Shown: piece by piece, positions 20,172 through 31,843 of the stretch
Layout: every line of letters begins with the position of its first letter
How positions within the stretch are numbered: the stretch's first letter is position 1
NCBI GenBank assembly: GCA_009192285.1
Contig: WBVU01000009.1
Span: 1,178,001-1,242,000 of the forward strand
Length of the DNA stretch: 64,000 nucleotides
Direction of reading: 5' to 3'
Source: Morchella semilibera
Lineage: Eukaryota; Ascomycota; Pezizomycetes; Pezizales; Morchellaceae
Translations under genes and position numbers: made by a program
Notes under the pieces: model-generated
The model's database searches: none
Told to the model about the DNA's origin: nothing
What the model saw: only the letters and a program-made list of their open reading frames with translations

Positions 20172-22847
20172 CTAATCTACATTTGATGGGTCATGATACA
20201 AATCAAAACAGCGAGGACATAGATAAACTTGACAAAGGTTACAAAAGGACCGTGTTTGAGTTGCTCTTTTTCCCATACCATTAGCAGAACGCTGCCCTTT
20301 TGAGCTGCTAGTAGTAGAATTTCCTTGAGAGTTATTCTCAACAATAGTGCCAAACTGCCGTACTACATTACTGTCTATCTTTCTCCGGATCCACATGCAA
20401 TACACACAGTAGCCATGCCGGCCAATCTTTTTTGGCAGTTTGACCTTTTCATGAAGTCCGGGTTTAAAGCGGGTTGAAGGTAATTCTTTGACAGGATGTT
20501 TTCTGGTAGTAGATTTTGAATTGGCTCGAGGTGTCCCAGCAAGATTTCTGTTGACAGGGGCTGAAGAACCTTCCTTAAGAAGTTGTTTGTAGAGCCGTTC
20601 ACGGAACTGTCTGTGGTCTAGTAAATTCTTTGCAACTTCACCAGCGGTAATGTTGACTGTCCGATATAGGAGGAAGGCGTTGACAATTGCTGTATCTAAG
20701 CACCAAAAAAAAATTGGGAGCCAATTTCTTGATACTTTTAGCTGTGTGGGTGTCCCAGCGTCTTGGCATCAGTCCCGGGGATTTGGTAGTCAAAGTGCTG
20801 ATGTAACTAATGAGGAGGAGTTAAGCGAGGAAGGGGTGTGCTGAGAGGGGGGTGTTGTCATGGAGTTCTAGGAGGTTCGATGGCGTGATGGATTTGTAAT
20901 GGAAATAACGGAGATGGTGGAGAGGAATACGAGGTGTGGTAGCGATGGATTTCTATTAGGTTCTATAAGCAAATGTGTGAGTTATTTCGGACTGGTGGGG
21001 GAGAAGTGTTAAATAGCGGAGATGGATGTTTTCCTTAGTTCTTTCTTTCTTTTTTCTCTGTCTCGTCTTTCTGTCATCTCGATATATAGGAATATACTCC
21101 TATTTCTAAGCCATAGCTCCTCGCCTCCAAGATCCTGTTTTCTTCAAGAGGAAAACCTATAGTACCTCTCATCGTTCCCGTTGAGGTCTATCTGGTCCTC
21201 ACTCTCCCCGCTCTGCGTCCTTGTGCCTTTGCCCTTGCCTTTGCCTTTGTCGGTGCCTGTGCTTGTGCCTGCCCGGTGTTGCCTCTGTCTTCGTCGGTCT
21301 CCTAGTCGCGTAGACTGTGCTTCTCGAGTCCTTCTGCGTCATCATTGTCATCTTCTTCTTTGCGTCAGGTTACTCCGTTACAGTGGGCCAATAACTGCGT
21401 CTTTAGTCTGCAATATCTACCCCTCCCATAAAGTAATTATACATATGAATAATGATTGGTATTAGGAGTTTGCAGGTAGTTCTGCGATGTTAGCTTTATT
21501 ATAAAAAAAGACTTGAAAGCTGTAATCATAATATACCTCTTATCAAAAATAGGGCGTACAATCTTTGCATTGGTACTGGTCAAAACAGGTCTTCAACGTA
21601 TGCGCTGAATAAAATTTTCCCTTCCCTTTACACAATAAATTGTAGTAAGAAGGAGAACACAATTATTATCCATCCAAATAATAGCAAGAACATTGTTTAC
21701 GACCTCTGCTTCAAGTGTATTCCAAACAGGACGGGTTGTTTTAGATGCTTTCTTTTTAGCGAAGGCTGCAGGAAATTGCTTCGAGCCTTGACGAGTTGTC
21801 CCACATTCACCGATTCCGAGAGACCAGAGATAACTGAACATTAGAATATTTGTAAAATAATTATCCATGTAGATATCAAAGCGATATGAATTGTATGGAA
21901 GTGTCTTCGGTAGATGTATGATAGCAAAGGAGGTGAGAGAATGATCAGAGAGCTTTTGAATACGACTAATCTTTTTAATCTTTGAATTGTACAAATATGA
22001 ATAAGTATAACCATACCAGCATAAAGGAAAAGACTTATAGCTTTGTTTGATAGGTATATTCTTTATCTTTATTGTATGAGCGGAACGGCCGGTAAATCGT
22101 ACCATCATTTGATCGATTGATACTTTGGTAGCTGGGACAAGATACAGTTGTGAAGCATTCTGAAGTGCAATTCCAAATGATTCAACTTTGCTAAACTATA
22201 GAGTTGTTTTTGGTACAGTATCTGCAGGAAGCGAAAGGTGGAAGAATCGTTTGATTTGCTCAAACCGTGTCAAACTCATATACTTCATTGGAGGGAATAT
22301 GCAATCATCAACCCTCCAATACAAATCCACCTGAGAGGCCTTAACAAGTCCAATAAATATCAAAAGACCAAACCAAGTTTTTAGTTCTTCACCAGTCGTA
22401 TTAAACCAAGGCCTTTTTGATTTTTTCCCTTTCCCGATTATGTTCGCTCCTTTTGATAGTACATATGCATTTGTATTTGTAGCAAAGAGATCAAACTCTT
22501 TGTTAGATACAAAGAGTTTAAAGAAATGGAGAGGGCTGCTTCTATCTATCGAGATTGGTACCCGGGGCTGTACAATGTATTTGCTGAACAGAGAACTCAA
22601 ATGTTCAAACATAGGTACGTTGTCGATAGAGGGAGGAATATAATTATCAGGGTTGGCATCAGATCCTAATTCTGAATAATCATCTCCTTCAAAAGTACAG
22701 GTATTTTCTGTTCCAAAAGTTGCAGGTGGTTTGCATTCAGTTTCCACAGGTTCAAAATCATCCGCTGACTGGTCTCCCAGATATATGTTTCCGCAATTTG
22801 AAGAAGTCTCATCACTATCTGGAGCTTCCTCATAGTCCGACATCATG
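20172..22847 (-). pseudogene. PiggyBac transposase, interrupted and with nonsense codons
   Basis: A cut-and-paste DDE transposase of the PiggyBac family. It starts MMSDYEEAPDSDETSSN at 22847 with an acidic N-terminus. The catalytic region follows (FKLFVSNKEFDLFATNTN, WFGLLIFIGLVKASQVDLYW, RFTGRSAHTIKIKN, FDIYMDNYFTN, LEAEVVNNVLAIIWMDNN). YNYFMGGVDIAD lies at about 21410, and after an LTR insertion the gene ends in a cysteine-rich domain (CVYC...CNLCQVYLCPRCFDLYH) at 20172. In-frame stops occur at about 22193 (TAG), 21599 (TGA before RPVLTSTNAK) and about 21395 (TAA after GGVDIAD). An intron probably separates VRPIFDKR from the YNYFMGG exon. The gene is dead but recently so. TTAA-flanked ends were not identified. 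Confidence 0.85.
20751..21382 (+). mobile_element. Solo LTR, Gypsy family B
   Basis: TGTCCCAGCG...CTCCGTTACA, 632 bp; target duplication GTGGG at 20746-20750 and 21383-21387. Inserted in the PiggyBac transposase gene. Confidence 0.9.
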
Positions 22848-23480
22848 GTTTCAAAACTGTGACGGAGTAACCTGACGCAAAGAAGAAGATGACAATGATG
22901 ACGTAGAAGTACTCGAGGAGTACAGCCTAAGCGACGAGGAGACTGACAAAGACAAGGGCAACACCGGGCAGGCACAACCGGCGTCCTGGCATTGGTTCCG
23001 ACAGTTTGGTAGGCAATGCACGGTTGTGGTTGTTAGGGTAATGTTAAGCGAGAGTGGGGAGTACGAGGTGGAGGTTGTCGTCATTGGGTTCTAGGAGGTT
23101 CGATGGCGTGATGGATTGGTAATGTAGAATAGCGGGGATGGTGGGGAGGATTACGAGGTGTGGTAGCGACGGGTTTCTATGAGGTTCTATGAGCGAAAGT
23201 GTGAGTCATAGCGGACTAGTGGAGGAGGTGTGTTAAATAGCGGAGATAGATGTTTTCCTTGGTTCTTTCTTTCTTTTCTCTCTGTCTCGTCTTCCTGTTA
23301 TCTCAGTACATAGGAATCTACTCCTATTTCCAAGCCCTAGCCTCTCGTACTAATTGCTTGATTCTCAGACGAGGGAACACTCATAGTATCTCTTATCATT
23401 TTCGTTGAGGTCCATCTGGTCCTCACTTTCCCTGCTCTGCGTCCTTGTGCCCTTGTCCTTGCCTTTGCCTTCGCCGGTAC

Positions 23481-24112
23481 TGTGACGGAGTAACCCGACG
23501 CAAAGAAAAAGATGACAATGATGACGCAGAAGGACTCGAGGAGCACAGACTACGCGACGAGGAGACTGATGAAGACAAAGGCGACGCTGGCCAGGCACAA
23601 GCACAGGCACAGGTGAAGGCAGGGGCAAGGGCAGAAGCACAAGAGCACAGGGCAGAGAAGGTGAGGACCAGATGGACCTCAACGAGAACGATGATAAATA
23701 CTATGAGCTTCCTCTTGTGAGAGGACCGAGTTTTGGTACGAGAGGCTATGGCTTAGAAATAGGAGTAGATTCCTATGTACCGAAATAACAGGAAGACGAG
23801 ACAGAGAGAAAAGAAAGAAAGAACTAAGGAAAACATCTATCCCCGCTATTTAACACACCTCCTCCACTAATCCGCTATGACTCACACTTTCGCTCATAGA
23901 ACCTCATAGAAACCTGCCGCTACCACACCTCGTAATTCTCCCCACCATCTCCGCTATTCTACATTACCAATCCATCACGCCATCGAACCTCCTAGAACCT
24001 AATTACGACACCCTCCAACTCGCATCCCCGCTTCTCGCTTAACATTACCACAACAATCATAACCATGTATCACTCACCGGACTGTCGGGACAGATGCCAA
24101 GACGCTGGGACA
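23481..24112 (-). repeat. 3' LTR of the full-length family-B Gypsy
   Basis: Complete LTR. Near 23858 it carries TTAAATAGCGGGGATAG on the minus strand (a possible TATA region). It is the partner of 29070-29701. Confidence 0.9.
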
Positions 24113-24133
24113 GATCAGGTCCCCTCCAAGGGC

Positions 24134-27100
24134 CTAGCTCCTGATAGGCCGAGGTTTCGAAGGGTATCGCTCATGAAATACTCTTCGAAGGTCAGGACTA
24201 TGTTCAAGATCGCTCCAAGGTTGCCAGGAAGGTTCTTCATATCCAACATATCTAACCAAGTACTCCACCCGCCTTCCTTTCTTCCGCGAGTCCAATATCT
24301 CCGCTACCTCCCATTCAGTCTCTCCCTCAACCTCCACGGGTGGGGGTGGTTCAAAAATTTGTCCGGGAACAGGATTTCCAGCGGTTGGAGATAATAATGA
24401 AACATGAAATACCGGGTGTATTTTCATAGAAGCGGGCAATTCCAACTCGTAGGCATAGGGACTCACAATTCGTTTGACCGAATAGGGACCAATTTGTTTC
24501 CAGTCAAGTTTTTTCGAGGGTCGTTTGGTTTCAATATTTCTAGTCGAGAGCCAAACGGAGTCGCCAACAGCATAACGAGGTGCGGGGTTTCGATGTAAAT
24601 TAGCCATCTCCTCCTGTATCTTCTGAGCCCTAAACATCTCGCTCTTCAGAAAATCAAACACCTGAGATATCTCCCGCGCCAACCCATTAGCCTGATCCTC
24701 ATTTATTGTCCGCCCATGTTGTAACGGTCCAAATGCCATCCTCGGGTGTCTCCCATAGTTAGCCTGAAAGGGGGACATATTAGTCGTTTCGGAAATGTGA
24801 TTATTGGTAGCGAATTCAGCAAGAGGTAGGAAATCGGCCCAATTATCCTGTTGATAGGAAATATAGCTGCGTAGGTATTGCTCCATAATCGTATTGGTTC
24901 TCTCGGTTTGCCCATCCGTCTGGGGATGAAATGCAGTGGAATATCGTGGGGCTATCTCTAATCGTTCGCAAAGAGCTTTCCAAAACTCAGCCGTAAACTG
25001 TGTCCCTCGATCCGAAACAATAGTCTCTGGCAATCCATGTAGCTTCCATACCTGCTCCAGGTATAGGCGAGACAGATCCCTGGCGTTAACATTTTCTGTT
25101 GTAGGAATCAAATGCTTCATCTTTGTTAACCGATCCACTACCACTAGTATAGCATTAAACCCATTGCTTTCCGGAAGTCCGGTTACAAAATCCATGGTTA
25201 TATCCGTCCAAGGTCCCTTGGGTATTGATAATGGTCGTAGGACCCCTTGAAGAGGATTTCGGTTCGCTTTGCTCCGCCGACAGATAGAACAATTCCGAAC
25301 ATAGCGGTCTGTATATTTCTGTATGGTCGGCCAGTAATATTCCCGGCTGAGAAGTTCCAAAGTCTTTGACCGTCCAGGATGCCCAGCTGAAGGTTTATCA
25401 TGGTACTCTCGTAGCAGGTAGATCTTGAGTTCGTCGAAGTCAGGGACATAAAGAGTATTCCGATAAAGCAATAACCCCTCCTCGCTCTCCTTGCACTCAG
25501 CCAACGAAATCTCCTTCGATTGTTGAACGCCATTTCGGAGCATGGATAGGATTTTGTTTGGAAAGCTATCACTCTGGTAAGCTTGGTTAAACAAATCAAG
25601 TACGGAAGACGATCCTTCAGCGGGTTCATTTGACAAAGAGCCCGCTAACAAACTTATCTTCGCATCTAAATTCTCTCTCTTTAAAACTACTCGACTTTGT
25701 TGTTCCAATCTCTCATCCCCTTCCTTCGGTAAATCCTTAGGCCTCCTGGTCAAAATATCAACTTTCCTTCCCTGCTTCCCGGGCCTGTATTGAATAACGA
25801 AATTAAACCGAGACAAAAACTCCACCCAACGGGTTTGGCGCCGGTTTAGCAATTTAGTTGACATAAAATACTCAAGATTACGATGATCTGTGAGCACCCT
25901 TATTTGAAATTGAGCTGTCTCTAGATGAGGTCTCCATTCTTCAAAACAGCGAATAATGGCCAGCAATTCTTTATCATAAATTTCATAGTTGCATTCCGCA
26001 GGCGAATGTGTCTTGGAAAAGAAGGCAACTGGATGGAGTATTCCTTCGTCGTCGCGTTGTGATAATATTCCCGCCGACACATAATCTGACGCATCGGTTT
26101 CCACAATAAATTCTTTCTCAGGGTCAGGATGCATCAATACAGGAGCAGTGGTAAAGGCCGTCTTAAGTTTCTGAAAAGCTTGTTCAACCTTTTGAGTCCA
26201 TTCGAATCGTACATGCTTTTTCGTCAAAGCGGTCAAGGGCCGAGCCACTCGAGAATAAGCATAAATAAAGCGTCGATAAAAATTAGCAAACCCAAGGAAC
26301 TCTTGAACCTCCTTCACTGTCTTCAGTGCCTCCCAGTCCACAATTGTCTGTACCTTCGCAGGATCCATCTTCATTCCTCCAGGGGTCAAAATCATGCCCA
26401 AATATTTTGTTTCTTGTACGCTAAATTCGCATTTCTCCGGTTTCAAATAAACCTCATTGGCTTCCAGAGCCTCCAATACCTGTCGCACGTCTTGTTGATG
26501 TTGCTCCAAGGTCTCCGAATAAATAAGAATATCATCCAGATAAGCAGTAGCGCAACGGTCCAGAAAGGGTCGAAGAATATCATTAATCCAACGTTGAAAG
26601 GTAGCAGGAGCATTAGTTAGACCAAAAGGCATCACCAAATACTCCCAATGTCCATAGCGCGTTCGAAAAGCCGTTTTCCACTCGTCCCCTTCTTTAATCC
26701 TAATCTGATTATAACCCCATCGTAGGTCTAGTTTGGTAAAATAATTGGCTCGGGCCAAGTTGGCCATCGTTTCTGGTGTGAGGGGAAGAGGGTATCGATC
26801 CTTGACCGTAATAGCATTTAGCTTTCGATAGTCAACACACAAGCGTAAAGAACCATCGGCCTTTTTAACGAACAGCACCGGGGTCCCAGCTGGAGAATTA
26901 CTAGACCTAAGAAATCCTTTCTGCAAATTGTCGGTCAAATAATCCCTCAACGCCTTCAACTCTTCCCGTGACATACTATACATGGGACCAAAGGGTGGTG
27001 CTGTTCCTTCCTGAAGTTTGATCTCATGGTCATAGGGGCGATGTGGTGGTAGTCTAGAGGCATTGGTCTCATCAAACAGCTGTCGGAACCGCTGATAATC

Positions 27101-27730
27101 AATCGGGATCGTTCCATCAGGATTGGCAGGCATCTCCAATATTTTATTGACAGCATAGAGGGTGGTCGAATAAATTTGCACAGTAGGGTCTTGCGAAAGT
27201 TTCTTAAACGATCGAGGAGTAATTGCCGAAATATTTGTAACAGGCCTTTCTGGCGGTGAAGTTGAAATTCCTCGGGCGACAATAGGTTTGCGGTTGGCTA
27301 TGCAATGTTCCAGACACACTGATGACTGGAAGCGAATCTCATTCCTTCCACTATCAATCAAAACTCCATGCTTCCTCAGCCAAGGTATTCCCATCACAAT
27401 CGGGTAATGTCCCAACTTTGTAACAAAGAAAGGACACTCCTCCACATGTCCGTTAATCTCCAATTCCAACGTCACCTTCCTAGTCACCTTCCCCGACTCA
27501 ATAGGCCTTCCATCAATCACATCAATCACCCTCTCAGTCCGCAGATTTTTCATTTTTAATCCATGGCGGCGCACAAAGTCTTCATCAATAAATGCATACC
27601 CCGACGCTCCAGTATCAATCAAGGCATAAGTGGGTACAATAGATCTTTTATTTTGTGAAATAGAACACACTACAATCAGTTGATTCCCATCCATCTCCCC
27701 TTCTGATACTGAAAACGTTGAAATAGACAC
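24134..27730 (-). CDS. Pol polyprotein of Gypsy family B, intact (1198 aa)
   Basis: A single uninterrupted frame. Domain order: retropepsin (ALIDTGASGYAFID, residue about 35), reverse transcriptase ([19 protein letters not shown], catalytic YLDDILIY at about 400), RNase H (ETDASDY, then [12 protein letters not shown]), integrase with its zinc finger (H...H...CSICRRSK) and the catalytic core (DFVTGLP, SDRGTQF, HPQTDGQTERTN), and a C-terminal chromodomain (EWEVAEILDSRKKGRRVEY to YEEPSWQPW). Chromodomains steer integration to heterochromatin, which fits the heavy nesting. The start at 27730 (MSISTFSVSEGE) lies 38 bases beyond the gag stop. An internal Met at MDGNQLIVV matches the pol starts of family A. 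It is the only pol in the window without a stop or frameshift. Confidence 0.95.
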   Translation of the reverse strand: MSISTFSVSEGEMDGNQLIVVCSISQNKRSIVPTYALIDTGASGYAFIDEDFVRRHGLKMKNLRTERVIDVIDGRPIESGKVTRKVTLELEINGHVEECPFFVTKLGHYPIVMGIPWLRKHGVLIDSGRNEIRFQSSVCLEHCIANRKPIVARGISTSPPERPVTNISAITPRSFKKLSQDPTVQIYSTTLYAVNKILEMPANPDGTIPIDYQRFRQLFDETNASRLPPHRPYDHEIKLQEGTAPPFGPMYSMSREELKALRDYLTDNLQKGFLRSSNSPAGTPVLFVKKADGSLRLCVDYRKLNAITVKDRYPLPLTPETMANLARANYFTKLDLRWGYNQIRIKEGDEWKTAFRTRYGHWEYLVMPFGLTNAPATFQRWINDILRPFLDRCATAYLDDILIYSETLEQHQQDVRQVLEALEANEVYLKPEKCEFSVQETKYLGMILTPGGMKMDPAKVQTIVDWEALKTVKEVQEFLGFANFYRRFIYAYSRVARPLTALTKKHVRFEWTQKVEQAFQKLKTAFTTAPVLMHPDPEKEFIVETDASDYVSAGILSQRDDEGILHPVAFFSKTHSPAECNYEIYDKELLAIIRCFEEWRPHLETAQFQIRVLTDHRNLEYFMSTKLLNRRQTRWVEFLSRFNFVIQYRPGKQGRKVDILTRRPKDLPKEGDERLEQQSRVVLKRENLDAKISLLAGSLSNEPAEGSSSVLDLFNQAYQSDSFPNKILSMLRNGVQQSKEISLAECKESEEGLLLYRNTLYVPDFDELKIYLLREYHDKPSAGHPGRSKTLELLSREYYWPTIQKYTDRYVRNCSICRRSKANRNPLQGVLRPLSIPKGPWTDITMDFVTGLPESNGFNAILVVVDRLTKMKHLIPTTENVNARDLSRLYLEQVWKLHGLPETIVSDRGTQFTAEFWKALCERLEIAPRYSTAFHPQTDGQTERTNTIMEQYLRSYISYQQDNWADFLPLAEFATNNHISETTNMSPFQANYGRHPRMAFGPLQHGRTINEDQANGLAREISQVFDFLKSEMFRAQKIQEEMANLHRNPAPRYAVGDSVWLSTRNIETKRPSKKLDWKQIGPYSVKRIVSPYAYELELPASMKIHPVFHVSLLSPTAGNPVPGQIFEPPPPVEVEGETEWEVAEILDSRKKGRRVEYLVRYVGYEEPSWQPWSDLEHSPDLRRVFHERYPSKPRPIRS

Positions 27731-27768
27731 CTGAGAGAAAACCTTAGGAGGTCCCTGGGCTATGCCGC

Positions 27769-29009
27769 CTAGGCCAGGGACGAATCTTTTAACTCCTCCT
27801 CATCCGACAGAAACTCCTCCTCCCTTTCCTTCTTCTCCTTCTTTGCTTCCAACAATGCTCCCCTCATCCTTGGTGCTGCCATTCCTGAAGGCGAAAGTTT
27901 ACAATCTCTAACCAAATGTCCAACCCCTCCGCAATAATAGCAACGATTCTCCGCACGCCTTGCTTCCCTTTCCTTAGGGTCCGGGCGACGATAGCTGTTA
28001 GACAAATCCATAGGAACTGCCTCTCCAGGGTATAGGAAGGATGAGCCGCTGGCGCAGCATTCTTCGGTGGTAATTGAGGTAGTCCTCGTACGACTGAGGA
28101 TATTGCTGGTGCAACGGGGGGACGAGGAGCAAAGGGACGCGGAGCAGGGGCACTTGGAATCTGAAAACGAAATCTCCCCATCCTGGCCTGTAGCGCCCAT
28201 TGCTTGTTATCAAGACGTTGGAGGAGCAGCCCGCAATCCTTAATCGTGGTTGGTGTTTCATTCTGAATTATCAGGGCCATTAGGTCCTGGTTAAGTCCCT
28301 CCAACAAACATTCAATCTTGGCCGCCTCGTTGAACTCAGAGTCGGCAGCATATCGCTGGAACTCTGCAAAATACTCAGAAAAGATGCGTTGGCGCTACCT
28401 GATCTCCCTCAAGTTACGAGCGGCAGTGGCGGCTCGGTCTGGATCCCCAAAAGCATTATCTAAAATCTCAAAAAACTCCGCCATGGAATCAAGAGCGATT
28501 CCTTCATCTGTAATATAAACTAAAAATTGATCCGCCGCCTGGTCCCTCCAGCCTAGAAATGGAATACGCAAGTTGTTGTGCCGAGGTAGGAAATCGATCA
28601 AAATTGGCCGTGAGCTTAATCTGTAATTGTCTTTGAAAGGTCCTAAGAGTCTTACGATCGCCCCGGTATTTCTCCGGGTCGGGGAGTTTCTCCGATTTAG
28701 AGGGCTTGGTTAAGTCGTCGTGGAGCTCCTCTAAGCCTCCTTTGACTCCTTCTTGCAACTTCTTGATCTTAGCCCGTAGTCCCTGGATTTCTTTATGAAA
28801 CTCGGCTCGGCCTTGTTCGGTTTCGGAGTGATGGGTTGTAATGTCGACCGCATATTGCTGGACCCCTCCGTGCGCTCTTTGGAGGAGGGCATACGCTTGC
28901 TTCGCTTCTTCCGTTGCGGCGGGGTCCACTTCAGGGTGAGCGACAAAGAACCCTTCGAGATCCGTATGGAGCTTTTGATAATCAAATGCATTGGTAGCGG
29001 GGCGGTCAT
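27769..29009 (-). pseudogene. Gag of Gypsy family B, frameshifted
   Basis: The probable ATG is at 29009, but the homologous frame (LEGFFVAHPEVDP) is one base off, so a shift lies near the start. The capsid domain (SEKLPDPEKYRGDRKT) shifts frame at about 28545, meets TAG at about 28399 (CAG expected, REIRQRQRIF), and shifts again near 28050. It ends with a zinc knuckle CYYCGGVGHLVRDC and an acidic tail to 27769. The capsid cannot be made from this copy, although pol is intact. Confidence 0.85.
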
Positions 29010-29069
29010 GGTAACTATGGTGCGAGGAACTCGGACTGTGCTAGTCGAGTGAGGATGGTCTCGTCTTAG

Positions 29070-29701
29070 TGTGACGGAGTATCCCGACGCAAAGAAGAAG
29101 ATGACAATGATGACGCAGAAGGACTCGAGGAGCACAGACTACGCGACGAGGAGACTGACGAAGACAAAGGCGACGCTGGCCAGGCACAAGCACAGGCACA
29201 GGCGAAGGCAGGGGCAAGGGCAGAAGCACAAGAGCACAGGGCAGAGAAGGTGAGGACCAGATGGACCTCAACGAGAACGATGATAAATACTATGAGCTTC
29301 CTCTTGTGAGAGGACCGAGTTTTGGTACGAGAGGCTATGGCTTAGAAATAGGAGTAGATTCCTATGTACCGAAATAACAGAAAGACGAGACAGAGAGAAA
29401 AGAAAGAAAGAACTAAGGAAAACATCTATCCCCGCTATTTAACACACCTCCTCCACTAATCCGCTATGACTCACACTTTCGCTCATAGAACCTCATAGAA
29501 ACCCGCCGCTACCACACCTCGTAATTCTCCCCACCATCTCCGCTATTCTACATTACCAATCCATCACGCCATCGAACCTCCTAGAACCTAATTACGACAC
29601 CCTCCAACTCGCATCCCCGCTTCTCGCTTAACATTACCACAACAATCATAACCATGTATCACTCACCGGACTGTCGGGACAGATGCCAAGACGCCGGGAC
29701 A
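29070..29701 (-). repeat. 5' LTR of the full-length family-B Gypsy
   Basis: Partner of 23481-24112 and of the same length. It is followed on the minus strand by CTAAGACGAGACCATCC, the position of the primer-binding site; no obvious tRNA complement is recognised. Confidence 0.9.
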
Positions 29702-30172
29702 GGTACCTGTGCTTGTGTCTGCCCGGTGTTGTTCCTGTCTTCGTCAGTCTCCTCGTCCCGAGACTGTGCTCCTCGAATCCTTTTGCGTCATCATTGTCAT
29801 CTTCTTCTTTGCGCCGGGTTACCCTGTCACACACAGGTACCGGCAAAGGCAAAGGCAAGAGCAAAGATACAAGAGTGCAAGGCAGGGAGAGTGAGGACCA
29901 GATGGACCTTAACGAGAACGATGAGAGGTATTATGGGTTTCCTCTTTCTAGAGGACAGAGTCTTTGGTATGAGAAGCTATGGCTTAGAAATAGGAGTAGA
30001 TTCATATGTACTGAGATAACAGGAAAACAAAACAGAGAGAAAAGAAAAAAAGAAACAAGAAAAACATCTATCCCCGCTATTTAACACCCCTCCTTTACCA
30101 GTCCACCATAACTCATACATCAGTTCATAGAAACCTATAGAAACTCATCGCCACCACACCTCATATTCCTCC

Positions 30173-31470
30173 TGTCCCGGCGTCTTGCCATTAGTCCCGA
30201 GGGTTCGGTAGTCGAAGCGCTGTTGTGGTTGTTCGGGTAATGCTAAGCGAGGAGGAGGTATGCTGAGGGGGGTGTCGTCACTAGGTTCTAGGTGGTTCGA
30301 TGGCGTGATGGATTGGTAATGGGAATAGTGAAGATATTGGGGAGAAATACGAGGTGTGGTGGCGACGGGTTTCTATAGGGTTTCATGAGCAAAAATTATG
30401 AGTCATAGCGGACTGGTGGAGGAGATATGTTAAATAGCGGGGATAGATGATTTCCTTAGTTCTTTCTTTCTTTTCTCTCTGTCTCGTCTTCCTGTCATCT
30501 CGGTACATATGAGTCTACTCCTATTTCTAAGCTATAGCTTCTTATACCAAAGATTCTGTCCTCCTGAAAGAGGAAACCCATAGTACCTCTCTGTGACGGA
30601 GTAACCCGACGCAAAGAAGAAGATGACAATGATGACGCAGAAGAACTCGAGGAGCACAGTCTGGGGACGAGGAAACCGACGAAGACAAAGGCAACACCGG
30701 GCAGGCACAAGCACAGGCACCGGCGAAGGCAAAGGCAAGAGCAAGGGCACAAGAACACAGAACAGGGAAAGCAAGGACCGGATGGACCTCAACGAGAACG
30801 ATGAGAGATGCTATGAGTTTCCCCTTGTCAGAGGATCAAGTATTTAGTACGAGAGGCTATGGCTTAGAAATAGGAGTAGATTCCTATGTACCGAGATGAC
30901 AGGAAGACGAGACAGAGAGAAAAGAAAGAAAGAACTATGGAAAACATCTATCCCCGCTATTTAACACACCTCCTCCACCAGTCCGCTATGACTCACACTT
31001 TCACTTATAGAACCTCATAGAAATCCATCGCTACCACACTTCGTAATCCTCCCCACCACCTCCGCTATTCTACATTACCAATCCATCACGCCATCGAACC
31101 TCCTAGAACCTAATGACGACAACCTCCACCTCGCGCTCCCCACCCTCGCTTAACATTACCCTAACGACCACAACTATGTATCACCTACCGAACTGTCGAG
31201 GCAGATGCCAAGACGCCAGGACAGATGCCAAGACACCGAGACACTCTCATCGTTTTGTTGAAGTCTATTCGGTCCTCACTCTCCCTGTCCTGCGTCCTTG
31301 TGCCCTTGTCCTTGCCCTTGCCTTTGCCGGTGCTTGTGCCTGTGCCTGTGCTTGTACCTGCCGGTGTTGCCTTTGTCTTCGTCGGTCCCCTCGTCGCGTA
31401 GACTGTGCTCCTCGAGCTTATCTGCGTAATCATTATCATCTTCTTCTTTGGGTTGAGTTACTCCGTCACA
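30173..31470 (+). mobile_element. Solo LTR, family B, inside the outer LTR
   Basis: TGTCCCGGCG...CTCCGTCACA with target duplication CCTCC at 30168-30172 and 31471-31475. It contains another LTR (30592-31243). Confidence 0.9.
30592..31243 (-). mobile_element. Solo LTR, family B, third level
   Basis: TGTGACGGAG...CCGAGACA with target duplication CTCTC at 30587-30591 and 31244-31248. About 20 bp at the end (AGATGCCAAGAC...) is duplicated in tandem, making it 652 bp. Confidence 0.9.
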
Positions 31471-31706
31471 CCTCCCCAACATCTCTACTATTTGCATTAC
31501 AAATCCATCACGCCATCGAATCTCCTAGAGCCCTCTGACGATATCCCCTCCTTAACTCACCCCTTCCTCGCTTAGCATTTCCCTAACAATCATAACCGTG
31601 CATCAACTACCGAACCCTCGGGACCGATACCAAGACGCCGGGACAAAAACATCAAAATAATCCAGTCCACTGCAAACAATACTGATACTGTACGGGCCAC
31701 TTGACA

Positions 31707-31843
31707 CATCAGCAAGACTTCATTTATCTCCTGAAGTCTCCTGAGCCTCAGGAGACTCAAAAAATATCCAGGAGTCTCAGGAGACTCTCAGGAGACCCAG
31801 GAGATCGTTGGGAGACTCCGATCACAAGTTGAGTTTGCCGATG
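31707..31843 (-). mobile_element. CATCAGCAA MITE copy 4
   Basis: 137 bp, reversed relative to copies 1-3; CA on both sides; one change in the right terminus (GCCGATG). It follows the PiggyBac 5' flank (31646-31706). Confidence 0.85.

Larger units (their letters stand above)
23481..29701 (-). mobile_element. Full-length chromovirus-type Gypsy element, family B
   Basis: 6221 bp with two 632-bp LTRs (23481-24112 and 29070-29701) that differ at about seven positions seen by eye, roughly 1 percent. The target duplication GGTAC is at 23476-23480 and 29702-29706. A purine-rich tract GGAGGGGACCTGATC (minus strand, 24113-24127) precedes the 3' LTR. Gag is broken and pol is open. It is the source family for the TGTCCCGG...CCGTCACA solo LTRs across the window. 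Confidence 0.93.
22978..29831 (+). mobile_element. Second-level family-B LTR, split by the full-length Gypsy
   Basis: Plus-orientation LTR in two parts: 22978-23480 (missing its first TGTC) and 29702-29831 (ending CCTGTCACA). It is inserted in the outer LTR with a small deletion at its left edge, so the duplication is not clean. The complete Gypsy element lies inside it. Confidence 0.75.
22859..31645 (-). mobile_element. Outer solo LTR (family B) hosting four nested insertions
   Basis: The outermost LTR begins TGTGACGGAG at 22859 and ends CGCCGGGACA at 31645. The 5-bp duplication AAAAC is present at 22854-22858 and 31646-31650. Its own sequence is 22859-22977, 29832-30172 and 31471-31645. 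It landed 11 bases upstream of the PiggyBac start codon. Confidence 0.85.
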
